NCBI GenBank assembly: GCA_016715985.1
Contig: JADJXD010000001.1
Location: 1,550,001-1,614,000, forward strand
Source: Saprospiraceae bacterium
Lineage (GTDB): Bacteria; Bacteroidota; Bacteroidia; Chitinophagales; Saprospiraceae
Direction: 5' to 3'
Length of the DNA: 64,000 nt
Position 1 is the stretch's first letter, and each line of letters opens with the position of its first letter. Below are positions 34,286 to 43,400 of this stretch, piece after piece. A program made the position numbers and the translations under genes. The notes under the pieces are model-generated. The model did no database searches. It was not told the origin of the DNA and was given only the letters and a program-made list of their open reading frames with translations.

Positions 34286-34413
34286 GAAATGAATAAGTTT
34301 TTAAAATCAAAAGTTTGCTCTGAAAATATTTAAATATCAATAAGGACAGCTTTTAAATATAATTTATCCTAAAAATAAAAAAAAACATCCTTGACAAATT
34401 TAAATTACAAGCT

Positions 34414-34716
34414 TTAAACAAATTTACGCTGCCAGTCCAGAACACCCCCTATCAGATTCCGAACTTTTGTAAAACCCAATTGTGTCAAAGTTTCTTTGGC
34501 AGCTCCACTCCTCGCTCCGGATCTGCAATGAATGACTATTTCATCATGTCTGTGTGGCTCCAGATCATTCAGTGCCCCGATCAGACTACCCAATGGAATA
34601 AGTCTGGCACCCAGGTTAAATTCTTCATATTCATAAGGCTCCCGCACATCGATAAAAACAAAATTTTCATTTTTATCCAGCTTTTCTTTCAGTTCTTCTA
34701 CTGTTATATCCTGCAT
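34414..34716 (-). CDS. single-domain rhodanese-like protein
   Basis: 100 residues, a stand-alone rhodanese domain: FVFIDVREPYEYEEFNLGA, then the active-site loop CRSGARSGAAKETL with the catalytic cysteine, and the closing LIGGVLDWQRKF. Such proteins carry persulfide sulfur on the cysteine in cytoplasmic sulfur transfer. It follows the PASTA-domain gene by 30 bp on the same strand. No partner sulfurtransferase is adjacent, so the acceptor is unknown. Confidence 0.93.
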   Translation of the reverse strand: MQDITVEELKEKLDKNENFVFIDVREPYEYEEFNLGARLIPLGSLIGALNDLEPHRHDEIVIHCRSGARSGAAKETLTQLGFTKVRNLIGGVLDWQRKFV

Positions 34717-34746
34717 AATATTTTAAACTTTTATTGAATCAGAAAT

Positions 34747-35589
34747 CTATAAATTGCAATCTACCGGTTTTGTTTTGGCAACGGTCACACTTACTTTTTG
34801 CCCCATCGTGATACTCGTAATCCCATCATACGGTGGGTTTTGAGAAATGACATAAATAAAATCGGTTTCGCTTATTTCTTCTTTAAATATCACATCACCC
34901 AACTCCAGTTTTCTGGTCTCCAGCAGAAATCGGGCGGCTTCCAGTTCCTGACATCTGAGATCCGGAACAACTACCTCCCCACCCTGTCTTTCGGATAAAA
35001 CAAACTGTAATGCATCACCTTTGTTTATCAAAATCTGGTCTTTTCTTTCAGTTCCCGAAATGATCAACTCTCCTTTGTACCATACTTCCAGAATGTGATT
35101 GGGCTCACCCGGATCATAGCTATACGATTTTATTTCGGCATCAATATCTCTGTATGCCAGTTCAGTCTTTTTTTGTTCAAATGCATTTCCATATAATACC
35201 GGCAAATCAGCTACTCTGATTTTTTCGGAATCAAACTTTGTAATGGTTACATATATTTTACGTCCCTCTTTCACTAAAGATCCTGCCTTAGGATTCTGAT
35301 CCGTGATTAATCCGCCGGGCTTTCCAACTATAAATACAGAATCATTGACAATAATTTCAAAATCACTTTTATCAGCCAGTTTTTCTGCTTCAGAGATAGG
35401 TTTACCCACAAAATCATTCAGTTCAATTTTCTGACCATGGTGTGTATATATACGAAGCGCCAGCAATGTCAAATAAATTAAAACAATAAAAAAAACAATT
35501 GCCAGACCCAACTGCATTAAGAACTGCCTGCTGAAAAGGAGTTTCAGCGTACTTTGTGATTTTGATTTTGTATCAGTTGATTTCTGCAT
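34747..35589 (-). CDS. PASTA-domain membrane protein
   Basis: 280 residues. A basic cytoplasmic N-terminus (about 30 residues) is followed by one transmembrane helix (LGLAIVFFIVLIYLTLLALRIY) and three PASTA domains outside the membrane: residues about 58-125 (LNDFVGKPISEAEKLADKSD, closing with ITDQNPKAGSLVKEG), about 126-205, and 206-275 (VVPDLRCQELEAARFLLETR). PASTA domains bind muropeptides in kinases and PBPs; no kinase or transpeptidase domain is present, so this is the short Bacteroidota form of unknown role. Confidence 0.9.
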   Translation of the reverse strand: MQKSTDTKSKSQSTLKLLFSRQFLMQLGLAIVFFIVLIYLTLLALRIYTHHGQKIELNDFVGKPISEAEKLADKSDFEIIVNDSVFIVGKPGGLITDQNPKAGSLVKEGRKIYVTITKFDSEKIRVADLPVLYGNAFEQKKTELAYRDIDAEIKSYSYDPGEPNHILEVWYKGELIISGTERKDQILINKGDALQFVLSERQGGEVVVPDLRCQELEAARFLLETRKLELGDVIFKEEISETDFIYVISQNPPYDGITSITMGQKVSVTVAKTKPVDCNL

Positions 35590-35675
35590 CTTGTATTGTA
35601 ATTGTTTACACTTAAATATTTCACTTTATTGATTGATAAATATTCGTGAAATTACCTTGAAATTCAAAGCACAGG

Positions 35676-35683
35676 CAAAGTTA
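35676..35683 (-). promoter_or_regulatory. -7 box for the PASTA gene
   Basis: The minus strand reads TAACTTTG, matching TAnnTTTG; the leader to the ATG at 35589 would be about 80 nt. No TTTG occurs at the ideal -33 distance. Confidence 0.4.
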
Positions 35684-35803
35684 AACATATTACATCATTC
35701 ATTAATTGGATTGCACACAAATAATTAACAGATGGAAGTATATCTTGAATCTACTCCTAAAATGTAATTACTTTAGAAATAAAAATAAATTACTTTTTAC
35801 TGC

Positions 35804-35888
35804 ATTGATAATCAGCCGTTTCCTTTTAGGATCAGGGTAAAAAACAGTTGATTATAATATAACAATATTTTTGGAGTGGATTATATCT
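35804..35888 (+). repeat. dispersed repeat family 2, copy 1
   Basis: About 85 bp that align with 54653-54738 in the same orientation: identical blocks ATTGATAATC and TAAAAAACAGTTG, then ATATAACAA and GAGTGGAT at matching distances. Neither copy contains a reading frame. Confidence 0.6.
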
Positions 35889-35938
35889 TAAAATTTTAAA
35901 ACAAAAATTATGTTTTATTTTATCTGGAAAACCTTTGC

Positions 35939-35981
35939 AAAAAAAAAATACATCACAGAAATATTACTCTCTGTGATGTAT
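35939..35981 (-). terminator. intrinsic terminator of the metalloprotease gene
   Basis: On the minus strand, ATACATCACAGA and TCTGTGATGTAT (12-bp perfect stem, 35948-35981) are followed by a run of ten T residues (35939-35948). It lies about 55 bp after the stop of the secreted metalloprotease gene. Confidence 0.85.
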
Positions 35982-36035
35982 CTTCATTTCTGTTAATCTT
36001 TCTATACAGAACTACCCGGTTAAATTTTCAAGACA

Positions 36036-39000
36036 TCATAACTTAACCCAACGAGTGGAATAATTTCTGCTGCCATCATTTACACGTATGACATACACAC
36101 CGTTGTTTAAGTTTGAAACCACAATACTTTGATTGTCACTCTGCATTTTTCCGTTCATTACTATACGTCCGTTCATATCATAAAATTGATATTGAAGTTC
36201 GCCTGCATTAGTACCTGTGTAACTTATAAATATCACATCGCTACCGGGATTTGGAATGACAGACAAGTTTTTGGCAAGATTTTTATCATCGGTAGATGAA
36301 GGAATAGAAGGGTCGATATCAATAACAAAGGTTGTGATCGGAACCCAACCACCCTCTTTGTCCGTAACAGTAAATCTGAAATGATCGGTACCATCCCCCT
36401 GTACAAAATTTTTGTATTTTATCTTTCCTGCATTGATATCTGCCTGCGTAAACACAGCTCCGGGTTCTAATGGAACATTGTCTTTTTGCAGTTGGCCATG
36501 CTTCGGAACACTCACTAATGTATAATCCAATTGATCTGCATTATTATTTGCATCACCGGTAAGAAGCAGCAAGTCTGTGATTGAATTACGGTCTCCCGGT
36601 GCTGTACGGAGCTTTTCATTAAAAATCAGGAAAGGTTGATCCAACGCAATATTGGAACAAATTTCAAGATCCAACTCTTGCAATCTTCCTCCTTCACCCG
36701 CAGCTCTGTCTTCAACTCTTAGTTTCCAATTACCATTTATCTGTTCACCATTCAAAGCACTAAGTGGTGATTCAGGACGATAAATTCGGCCCGTATTGAT
36801 CGGACATTGGAAAAAATCAGGTGACTGATCATCTACCCCTACGGAAAAATTCTTGGATGTACTACATTTTCTGCTCCATAACAATACTTCTTTACCGGAC
36901 GGACTGACTAAAAATGCGACAAGGTCTCCTACCCGGTTGTGCTCTCCTCTGACAAGCTTGACGTTGACATCACTTGCCATTCCACTATCAAAAATATTCA
37001 GATTCAGTTCGACTGTTGGTAATCCTGATCCCGGAATTACAATATTCTGTACACCGGAAGGATATGTTTTACAGGACAATGATTCTGTGATAAATGCGTT
37101 AATTTCACTCCACTCCCCTGGACCACAAGTATTCACTCCCCGAACTCTCCAGTAATAAATGGTAGATTTTTCAAGGATGACAGAAGAATTTGCAAACGTG
37201 TCTGTTCTCATTAGATTTGTAACAATGGATGAAACGTCAAAAGACGGGCTGGTAGCCACCTGTATTTCATATCCCACAGCATCTACTTTCGGATCCCAGC
37301 TATATCTGGGCAAAGCCGTTTGCCCGGATGTTCCCTGTACAGGTTTTAACAATTGTATATCTGAAAGATCGGTACCCGTCACATTCAGTATTAAATCTCT
37401 TTCTAATGTATCTACTCCCGGCACAAATGCCCTTACTCTTATCGTATTTAAACTGGTACCGGAAACATTACCAAGATCCAAACTCAATGTTGTGCTTTCG
37501 CCAGCCAATACGGCATTATTATCAAAAGTCGCTGTAGCGCCGTCAGGTAATCCGGATACGACTTCAAATCTGATACTATCTGATAATCCACCAAAACCCA
37601 AGGTATTAAAAGCAAAGTCTATTCCTTCCGGCAAACAAACGCTTTTTTGGTCATTATCCACAGACATATAAAGAGCAGGCTCTGCAGGTGCTTCAATGAC
37701 TGAATTTATAAGAGATGTTGTCAGAAAAATATTATCTGCAGCTTTAATAACAAAGCGAGCTCTTGTGGTCAAAACATTTGGTACAATGATTCTTGCCAAA
37801 CCCGAATTCGGAACATTCAGAGCCACCGGCACCAACTTAGGATCTCCGTTTGCTAAAACGCCATCGAGAGAAATGTAAATATGTACTCTTTGACAATTGA
37901 CCGGTGCATTATCCGTATTTGCAACATCCCATGTGACATTTAAGGCATCCCCTACTTTCACCCTAACTTCTCCAATCGGAAAAGTTATCTTAAATGGACC
38001 GGCAGTTGCTGTCGAACTGAACTTCAATTCTTCCCACACAACTCCTCCTGCAACAGGATTATTATCTCTAACTACAAACATAAAAGTAAGGGGTCTGGTA
38101 GTGGTGGGTAAAACTTCATTTTTCTCCAAAAGTCTGTTGGCAATGATATTGTTTGCATTCGGGAAAAATCTGGTGGGATTGGTACCTGGCTTCAGAGATC
38201 TGAATAAAGGAACACTTCCTTCTGATGAGCCTAAAGGGGCCTGAACTCCGGTGTCAAATTGCTCCCATACGTAGGTCAAATTATCATCGTCTGCATCTGT
38301 CGCAGATCCGGTCAATTCAAAAGGTGTAGAAATAGGTATGACAAATCCACCTGCCGGTATTTCAATTTCAGGAAGAGTATTGCCGGTAGCTATTTTAGCC
38401 GCACAATTATAGGCATTTCCTCCCTCTGTTGTTTTTGCATACATTTGTTCCAACGAACCTACATGAAAGTAGTCATCATTATCGCTCGCAACATTATCGG
38501 CACCACAAGTACCGGCATAAGACATGATAGTCGAACCACTTCCCGGCTCGTAAGCTGTTGAAGGAGCTCTTTGATTGGCAATATCAGGCATATTCGGTTG
38601 ACAGATATTCCAGGTATGTGATGCATCAAACTGATGGCCGACTTCATGAGCCATTACTCTTATTACGATGGATATCAGGTTATTGTCGTTGTGACAGGTG
38701 ACCCCATTTCCTTTATTTCCCTGGCAAGCAGAGCCACCTTGTGCCACACCACCGATATCAAAACAAATAGATAGCACATGGCCTACATCATATGCATTAG
38801 AACCTACAATGCCATTCAGCACTCCTGTATTGGTAGGTAATATTGATTTCCCCTTATCGGAGTCAGTATATGGGTCCGTATTCGGGTCCAAAAAGATCAG
38901 TTTATCATTATCATTAATCAGTTTGAATCTGATCGCAAGTTCTTTTTCATATATCTGATTCATTCTGTTAACCATGACATTCATATCAGCCAGCGCTTTT

Positions 39001-39674
39001 GTTAAAGTTACTCTTCTGACTCCCCATTCTCCTGTACACGCCATTGCATATCTGTATTCACGCATTTCGACTTCACCGGATTGCAAGCTTCTCAACATGG
39101 GATTAAAGTGGCGGGTCTGATTTCCAAACTGGTTGTCAAATCCACATAGGTCAGTATCTTTATATGGATTTGTCGGATCGTTTTTGGTATAATAGGTGAT
39201 GTAAAGTTCTGTATCTGTTTCATGGGTATATGGGTCAATATAAATCTCTCCTTGATTTGTACTGACCGAAGCGAAAAAGCCATAAGGACTCACCGCAATA
39301 CGGGTCATCATTGCCTTATCATCCACACCAAAACCCTTGTAAGATCGGATCATAGGATAACGTGCTGAAATTCCATCTTCCATCACCGGTGAAGAAAACA
39401 TGTTGAATTGTTTCATAGATCCGTCAGGCATTGGTAAATTGAGCAACAAACCAACTTCCCCTCTCAACTTAGCTTGTTCATGCGGAGCCGAAGAAAGATA
39501 GTCTGTCAAAGTATTTAAATCCAGCAATTTAGATTCAAAGGCTGACGGCAATACTCTATCCTCAGAAGCAGATTTTAGTAAAACTGACGAATCATTGGTG
39601 TCTCTCCAGAAATTTTGTCCGGACATCGGAAATGCCAGAATAACAGTGATGACTGCAAATAAATATTTATACAT
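36036..39674 (-). CDS. secreted zinc metalloprotease (reprolysin-like) with P-domain and T9SS tail
   Basis: 1212 residues. Signal peptide (ITVILAFPMSGQ), propeptide-like region, then a metzincin catalytic domain whose zinc motif HEVGHQFDASHTW (about residue 345) gives the three His ligands and catalytic Glu. Downstream are a cadherin/PKD-like domain, a GEVRVKVGDALNVTWD Ig-like domain, a fibronectin type III-like domain (YSWDPKVDAVGYEIQVATS, YYWRVRGVN), a proprotein-convertase P-domain (LNLNIFDSGMASDVNVKL ... GNWKLRVEDRA), a CSPG/cadherin-like repeat and a type-A T9SS tail (LSVIPNPGSDVIFISY). Probably an exported protein-degrading enzyme; substrate unknown. Confidence 0.93.
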   Translation of the reverse strand: MYKYLFAVITVILAFPMSGQNFWRDTNDSSVLLKSASEDRVLPSAFESKLLDLNTLTDYLSSAPHEQAKLRGEVGLLLNLPMPDGSMKQFNMFSSPVMEDGISARYPMIRSYKGFGVDDKAMMTRIAVSPYGFFASVSTNQGEIYIDPYTHETDTELYITYYTKNDPTNPYKDTDLCGFDNQFGNQTRHFNPMLRSLQSGEVEMREYRYAMACTGEWGVRRVTLTKALADMNVMVNRMNQIYEKELAIRFKLINDNDKLIFLDPNTDPYTDSDKGKSILPTNTGVLNGIVGSNAYDVGHVLSICFDIGGVAQGGSACQGNKGNGVTCHNDNNLISIVIRVMAHEVGHQFDASHTWNICQPNMPDIANQRAPSTAYEPGSGSTIMSYAGTCGADNVASDNDDYFHVGSLEQMYAKTTEGGNAYNCAAKIATGNTLPEIEIPAGGFVIPISTPFELTGSATDADDDNLTYVWEQFDTGVQAPLGSSEGSVPLFRSLKPGTNPTRFFPNANNIIANRLLEKNEVLPTTTRPLTFMFVVRDNNPVAGGVVWEELKFSSTATAGPFKITFPIGEVRVKVGDALNVTWDVANTDNAPVNCQRVHIYISLDGVLANGDPKLVPVALNVPNSGLARIIVPNVLTTRARFVIKAADNIFLTTSLINSVIEAPAEPALYMSVDNDQKSVCLPEGIDFAFNTLGFGGLSDSIRFEVVSGLPDGATATFDNNAVLAGESTTLSLDLGNVSGTSLNTIRVRAFVPGVDTLERDLILNVTGTDLSDIQLLKPVQGTSGQTALPRYSWDPKVDAVGYEIQVATSPSFDVSSIVTNLMRTDTFANSSVILEKSTIYYWRVRGVNTCGPGEWSEINAFITESLSCKTYPSGVQNIVIPGSGLPTVELNLNIFDSGMASDVNVKLVRGEHNRVGDLVAFLVSPSGKEVLLWSRKCSTSKNFSVGVDDQSPDFFQCPINTGRIYRPESPLSALNGEQINGNWKLRVEDRAAGEGGRLQELDLEICSNIALDQPFLIFNEKLRTAPGDRNSITDLLLLTGDANNNADQLDYTLVSVPKHGQLQKDNVPLEPGAVFTQADINAGKIKYKNFVQGDGTDHFRFTVTDKEGGWVPITTFVIDIDPSIPSSTDDKNLAKNLSVIPNPGSDVIFISYTGTNAGELQYQFYDMNGRIVMNGKMQSDNQSIVVSNLNNGVYVIRVNDGSRNYSTRWVKL

Positions 39675-39700
39675 ATAATTTGGATTTAAAATTAAGAACT

Positions 39701-39708
39701 CAAAAATA
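39701..39708 (-). promoter_or_regulatory. -7 box for the metalloprotease gene
   Basis: The minus strand reads TATTTTTG, 27 bp before the ATG at 39674. No clear -33 box was seen. Confidence 0.4.
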
Positions 39709-39772
39709 AGAAAAATGATTCAGATACGGAAGTGTTTTACTTAAAATGTCTTGGGCACGACTAACGGCGTAT

Positions 39773-40219
39773 TTACCATTCATGCACTCCCATGGATTTA
39801 TAATAAATGAGATGCCATTCATCATCTAGTTTACTGAATCTGCGTTCCATACTGTATTTTCCGGATGTATCTGATATTATTTCCATGACAATCCCGTTAA
39901 AATCTACAAGTTCTCTGGTAAATGTGCCGTTCATATCATCATAAGGTCTGTGAATTGTCCAGTCTTCTTTTTGCCATCTGAAATCATCCGGGATGACATC
40001 TAATGAATCTTTCATGGCGGGTTTACCTTCCAATGGAAATAGAATATGCTCCATCTGAAATAAACTGTCTGTACTGAATTTATCTATGAATGTCAGAAAT
40101 TCTTCCGTCATATACACCGGTGTACCTTTTGCATCATCAGTGGATGCAACTTTTTGTCTGCATGATATCCCGACAGAAATTATGAAAAGGAATATTAAAA
40201 ATTTAAGATTGTACTGCAT
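39773..40219 (-). CDS. small lipoprotein, DUF4348-like
   Basis: 148 residues with a lipoprotein signal (FLIFLFIISVGISC), lipidated Cys20. The mature part has FLTFIDKFSTDSLFQMEHILFPL, resembling the FxxFxxxFxxDxxFQxxxxxFPL pattern of DUF4348 lipoproteins of Bacteroidota, and a C-terminal half with alternating strands (WHLIYYKSMGVHEW). Function unknown. Its first 17 bp overlap the end of the phosphopantetheinyl transferase gene upstream, so both are co-transcribed. Confidence 0.75.
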   Translation of the reverse strand: MQYNLKFLIFLFIISVGISCRQKVASTDDAKGTPVYMTEEFLTFIDKFSTDSLFQMEHILFPLEGKPAMKDSLDVIPDDFRWQKEDWTIHRPYDDMNGTFTRELVDFNGIVMEIISDTSGKYSMERRFSKLDDEWHLIYYKSMGVHEW

Positions 40220-40844
40220 AAACTAAAATTGCATTTTCGATAGGTTGATAAAATATCCGGTATTCCAAAACCATGTGGTCATTATTAATTCTTCCTGAAA
40301 ATTCAAACCCTTGCTGGTTATATTCAAACGGATCAACTATAATATGCTTTCTGAAATCCAGTGATTTTCTGCCAAAAGCTTTATAAAGAGATTCTTTAGC
40401 GCCCCAATAAACATGTAGCATTTCCAATCGATTACGGACGTTCATCTGATCATACTCTTCAGGTGATAAAAACCTGGTTGCTATTCTTTCGATTTTTGCG
40501 ACCGGCTTTTGGATATCTACTCCTACATTCTCAGGTGCAGCCATTACTGCTGTAAATTCTCCTGAATGACTCATCGAAATTTTGAAAGATGAATCTTTCA
40601 GGTATGGTTTTCCAAATTCATCTTTCAGACAAGCACCTCTCAGATTTCTTCCGGAAAGTAAATGAAGCAAATATCTGGATGCCAGCCATTCTGTTCTTTT
40701 TCTGCTTTTCAATACACTCAGCTCGGATTTTTCTTCATCATACAAAACCAGATGTTCCAGAAAAAAATCATCATCCTCTGATATTTCCCACACACCAAGT
40801 ATCGTGTCATTTTGAAAAGGATTGGCCTTATAGAATAACGGCAT
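40203..40844 (-). CDS. 4'-phosphopantetheinyl transferase superfamily protein
   Basis: 213 residues from the ATG at 40844; a TTG two codons upstream (40850) is an alternative. Family motifs: FKISMSHSGEFTAVMAA, then VGVDIQKPVAKIERIATRFLS (Mg-binding Asp), and YWGAKESLYKAFGRK, the W[G/A]xKE[A/S]xxK signature. The enzyme transfers phosphopantetheine from CoA to carrier proteins; size and layout are Sfp/HetI-like rather than AcpS-like. No carrier-protein or synthase gene is near, so the client is unknown. An IS element has inserted about 100 bp upstream. Confidence 0.9.
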   Translation of the reverse strand: MPLFYKANPFQNDTILGVWEISEDDDFFLEHLVLYDEEKSELSVLKSRKRTEWLASRYLLHLLSGRNLRGACLKDEFGKPYLKDSSFKISMSHSGEFTAVMAAPENVGVDIQKPVAKIERIATRFLSPEEYDQMNVRNRLEMLHVYWGAKESLYKAFGRKSLDFRKHIIVDPFEYNQQGFEFSGRINNDHMVLEYRIFYQPIENAILVYAVQS

Positions 40845-40935
40845 AAACAATTTGTGATGAAAATCATTACAAGATTTGGAACTGTACCATAAAATTAACG
40901 TTCCCTTTGTATAAAAGTTTCTGTTTATCGGAATG

Positions 40936-40944
40936 TAAAATTAT
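40936..40944. repeat. 9-bp target-site duplication, left
   Basis: TAAAATTAT, identical to 42414-42422, directly abuts the left inverted repeat of the IS. Confidence 0.88.
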
Positions 40945-40976
40945 CACTATCATCCGACAAAAATAGAAAAAGTGAA

Positions 40977-41819
40977 TCAACTTGAGTTAACACTTTGATT
41001 ATCAATGGTATTTTTCTTGTTTTCATCTGATTTTTGAAGGTGACCCCTTGTATCTTCTTTTTTCTTTTGCCGTTTACGAATCCTTCTTGATGTCAGGGTA
41101 TTTCCAAAAATATCTTGCTGTCCAACCAATGGATCTTCTTTTTCATAATATTTGTTCTTCGCTTTTACAGTTTCTACCAAATCTAGCATGCTGATTAGGT
41201 GAATTCGGACTGTACAGGCTACTGTAGAAAAAGCTTTCTGTGGTGCATTTTGCTTTTGTATGACCGTTAATAATAATTGGGCTATGAGGGTGCACCAAAT
41301 TTGTGTTTTGATTGCTGTTTCGTTTTCTCCATAAAAGTAATGGAGCTGAAAATTTTGTTTTAACTTCTTAAATAAAAGCTCAATATCCCATCTTTTTTTG
41401 TAACAAGCAGCTACTTCTTCCGCAGTTAGTTCTTCAAAACTATTTGTTAAGAAGGCGTAAGGCATCCCTTTCTCATCGTAATAAGTTATTAGTCTTAAGC
41501 GTAGTACTTTTTCTTCTTTGTTCTCTTTGTATTGCAATTCTATGATTTGATCTTTATGTACACCGTGTTCCTTGCCTTTTAAGGATGGATTTTCGATCGT
41601 ACTTACGATGGTATATTTAGCATTTGACTTTTTACGGGTGATGAAGAAGACCTTGTTTTGTGACCATTTGGCAAACTGAAGATAGTGATTGTAGGCTCGG
41701 TCAAATACCATCAAGCTGTGTGGTTTAACGTCCAGTAACTCCAAAAATTTCTTGTCATGTGTTCTAGCCGGTGTGATGGCGATAAACTGGCCTATTTGTT
41801 CAAAGGCGTTGATGACCAT
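40977..41819 (-). CDS. IS4-type transposase, C-terminal frame
   Basis: 280 residues from the first ATG of this frame, though translation most likely enters by frameshift from the upstream frame at about 41837. It has the second catalytic Asp region (HSLMVFDRAYNHYLQFAKW) and the YREK-like C-terminal motif CYKKRWDIELLFKKLKQNF with the catalytic Glu, then a basic tail. Together with the first frame this is a complete DDE transposase of about 450 residues. Confidence 0.88.
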   Translation of the reverse strand: MVINAFEQIGQFIAITPARTHDKKFLELLDVKPHSLMVFDRAYNHYLQFAKWSQNKVFFITRKKSNAKYTIVSTIENPSLKGKEHGVHKDQIIELQYKENKEEKVLRLRLITYYDEKGMPYAFLTNSFEELTAEEVAACYKKRWDIELLFKKLKQNFQLHYFYGENETAIKTQIWCTLIAQLLLTVIQKQNAPQKAFSTVACTVRIHLISMLDLVETVKAKNKYYEKEDPLVGQQDIFGNTLTSRRIRKRQKKKEDTRGHLQKSDENKKNTIDNQSVNSS

Positions 41820-42316
41820 GTGTACCTTAGCTCCACCTTTTTCTTTCCATCATCTTTGCGATTACGGCCTACTCCTTTGAGTACTTCGGTAAATAATCGG
41901 ATAGTAGTTGAATCTATAAGTAGCATCTGCTGAAACTGTTTGCCTAGAGTCTTGCTGTCCGACAAAAACGATGAATACTCTTTGACCAAGGCAAAGTACA
42001 AGTCCTCAAAAAATTTATCCGATCTCTTTCGCATCCCATCGCTGAATGTACTCTTCGCAGGTACTTTCCCGAGACTTAAATACTGTAATTTACCTGATAA
42101 ACCCACCATTCCATCTATGATTTCAGCAATCGAATCACATCGACTCAAGATAGCAAACATCAGAGACACAAAATGATCCCATGTCTTAAATTCTTTGTAA
42201 TAGCGGTCGCTTTGATGTTTCGATACTAATTGGCTAAATACTGTTTTGCTCACCATTTTTATGATTTGAGCGAAAATCGGCTGTCCGACAAATTTTATCG
42301 TCGTATCTTTGTCCAT
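41792..42316 (-). CDS. IS4-type transposase, N-terminal frame
   Basis: 174 residues: an N-terminal DUF4372-like segment (VGQPIFAQIIKMVSKTVFS) and the first catalytic Asp region (MLLIDSTTIRLF). After about residue 160 the frame leaves the conserved sequence and ends in an unrelated tail. A -1 shift on GGAAAGAAAAAGG (41836-41848) joins it to the second frame and restores KKKGGAKVHMVINAF, which is the expected family sequence. Either a programmed frameshift or a one-base indel. Confidence 0.88.
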   Translation of the reverse strand: MDKDTTIKFVGQPIFAQIIKMVSKTVFSQLVSKHQSDRYYKEFKTWDHFVSLMFAILSRCDSIAEIIDGMVGLSGKLQYLSLGKVPAKSTFSDGMRKRSDKFFEDLYFALVKEYSSFLSDSKTLGKQFQQMLLIDSTTIRLFTEVLKGVGRNRKDDGKKKVELRYTWSSTPLNK

Positions 42317-42413
42317 GTCGTTTTATTGTTTGTGGTAAAACTTCTAAACGACAATTTAGGGGCGTTTGATCACCAAACGTCCCTCTCTTTAATTTTTTAG
42401 TCGGACACTAGTG

Positions 42414-42422
42414 TAAAATTAT
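42414..42422. repeat. 9-bp target-site duplication, right
   Basis: TAAAATTAT, identical to 40936-40944, directly follows the right IS end and lies 7 bp before the TTG start of the WD40 gene. Confidence 0.88.
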
Positions 42423-42429
42423 ATATACT

Positions 42430-43344
42430 TTGGCAAATATCACAGAATTAGAAAAAATAATACAACTTAAAGGGCATTCTTCTGCAATTTATGCACTTGC
42501 AGATATTCCTGATTCACCTTATTTTCTGAGTGCCGGTGGAGATGGCTATATCGTCAGATGGCAAAAAGACGGGTCTCAACAAGATGGCTTGCTTATCGCT
42601 AAGGTGGAAGGTAAAGTATTTTCACTTTGCCTGTTAAATAATGGCAAGATTCTGGTAGCAGGAGATTTTGCAGGGGATGTCTATTGGATTGATATGTTGG
42701 ACAATAAAGTCATCAAAAGGGTACAATATCATAAGGGAAGCGTCTTTGGGATGTGGCCTGACAAGCGGCATTTGTTCACAGTGAGCGGAGACGGATTTCT
42801 GGTACGGTGGTCACTTGAGTTTATGATGCCGGAAGAATCAATAAAGCTTTCAGGTCAGGGTTTAAGGTGTATTTTGGGCAAATCCGAAGATAATACGTTG
42901 TACATCGGTGCCAGTGATTGCCATATTTATCATGTCAGAAAAGACACATTAGAAGTGATGAATAAATATGAAAACGTTCATGATAATTCTGTATTTTGTA
43001 TAACCAGAAGCAATCCTTACAAGATTCTGACCGGAGGCAGAGATGCTTTTCTGAAAGTTCATCATTTACCGGATTTCAGGAAAGAATACGAAGTAGCTGC
43101 ACATTGGTACACCATAAATCAAATTTTGTCTATTCCCGAACTCAATTGTTTTGTCACAGCAAGCCGGGATAAAAGTTTCAGAATATGGGATGCCGACAAA
43201 TATCAACTGTTAAAATCAATAGATATGCATAAAGAAGGGCACATCAATTCTGTCAATTCATTGTTATGGTTTATAAATCATAATATCCTGGCTACAGCGG
43301 GAGATGACAGAAGTATTATTCTGTGGAAATGGACTGTCGAATAA
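42430..43344 (+). CDS. WD40-repeat beta-propeller protein
   Basis: 304 residues, start TTG (no in-frame ATG before the propeller begins). Six to seven WD40-type blades: KGHSSAIYALADIPDSPYFLSAGGDGYIVRW, continuing through YHKGSVFGMWPDKRHLFTVSGDGFLVRW-like, VHDNSVFCITRSNPYKILTGGRD and FVTASRDKSFRIWD blades to LATAGDDRSIILWKW. No signal peptide, so cytoplasmic; WD40 propellers are protein-binding platforms. The IS right end lies 16 bp before the start, so its normal upstream control region has been moved about 1.5 kb away. Confidence 0.88.
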   Translation: MANITELEKIIQLKGHSSAIYALADIPDSPYFLSAGGDGYIVRWQKDGSQQDGLLIAKVEGKVFSLCLLNNGKILVAGDFAGDVYWIDMLDNKVIKRVQYHKGSVFGMWPDKRHLFTVSGDGFLVRWSLEFMMPEESIKLSGQGLRCILGKSEDNTLYIGASDCHIYHVRKDTLEVMNKYENVHDNSVFCITRSNPYKILTGGRDAFLKVHHLPDFRKEYEVAAHWYTINQILSIPELNCFVTASRDKSFRIWDADKYQLLKSIDMHKEGHINSVNSLLWFINHNILATAGDDRSIILWKWTVE

Positions 43345-43400
43345 TGGTTTATAAATCAATTCCAACAATGAGAAGTATTAATTTTCTCATGTTGATTGTT

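Larger units (their letters stand above)
35590..36035. other. 446-bp intergenic region: promoter box, dispersed repeat, terminator
   Basis: No gene seen. From left to right it holds a minus-strand -7 box (35676-35683), a dispersed repeat (35804-35888) and the terminator of the metalloprotease gene (35939-35981). Confidence 0.55.
40945..42413 (-). mobile_element. IS4-family-like insertion sequence, 1469 bp
   Basis: Imperfect terminal inverted repeats, CACTATCATCCGACAAAAA on the left and CACTAGTGTCCGACTAAAAA inward from the right end, enclose one transposase coded on the minus strand in two overlapping frames. An exact 9-bp direct repeat flanks it, in the size range for IS4-type elements. Complete ends and an undecayed target duplication indicate a recent insertion. 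Confidence 0.9.
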
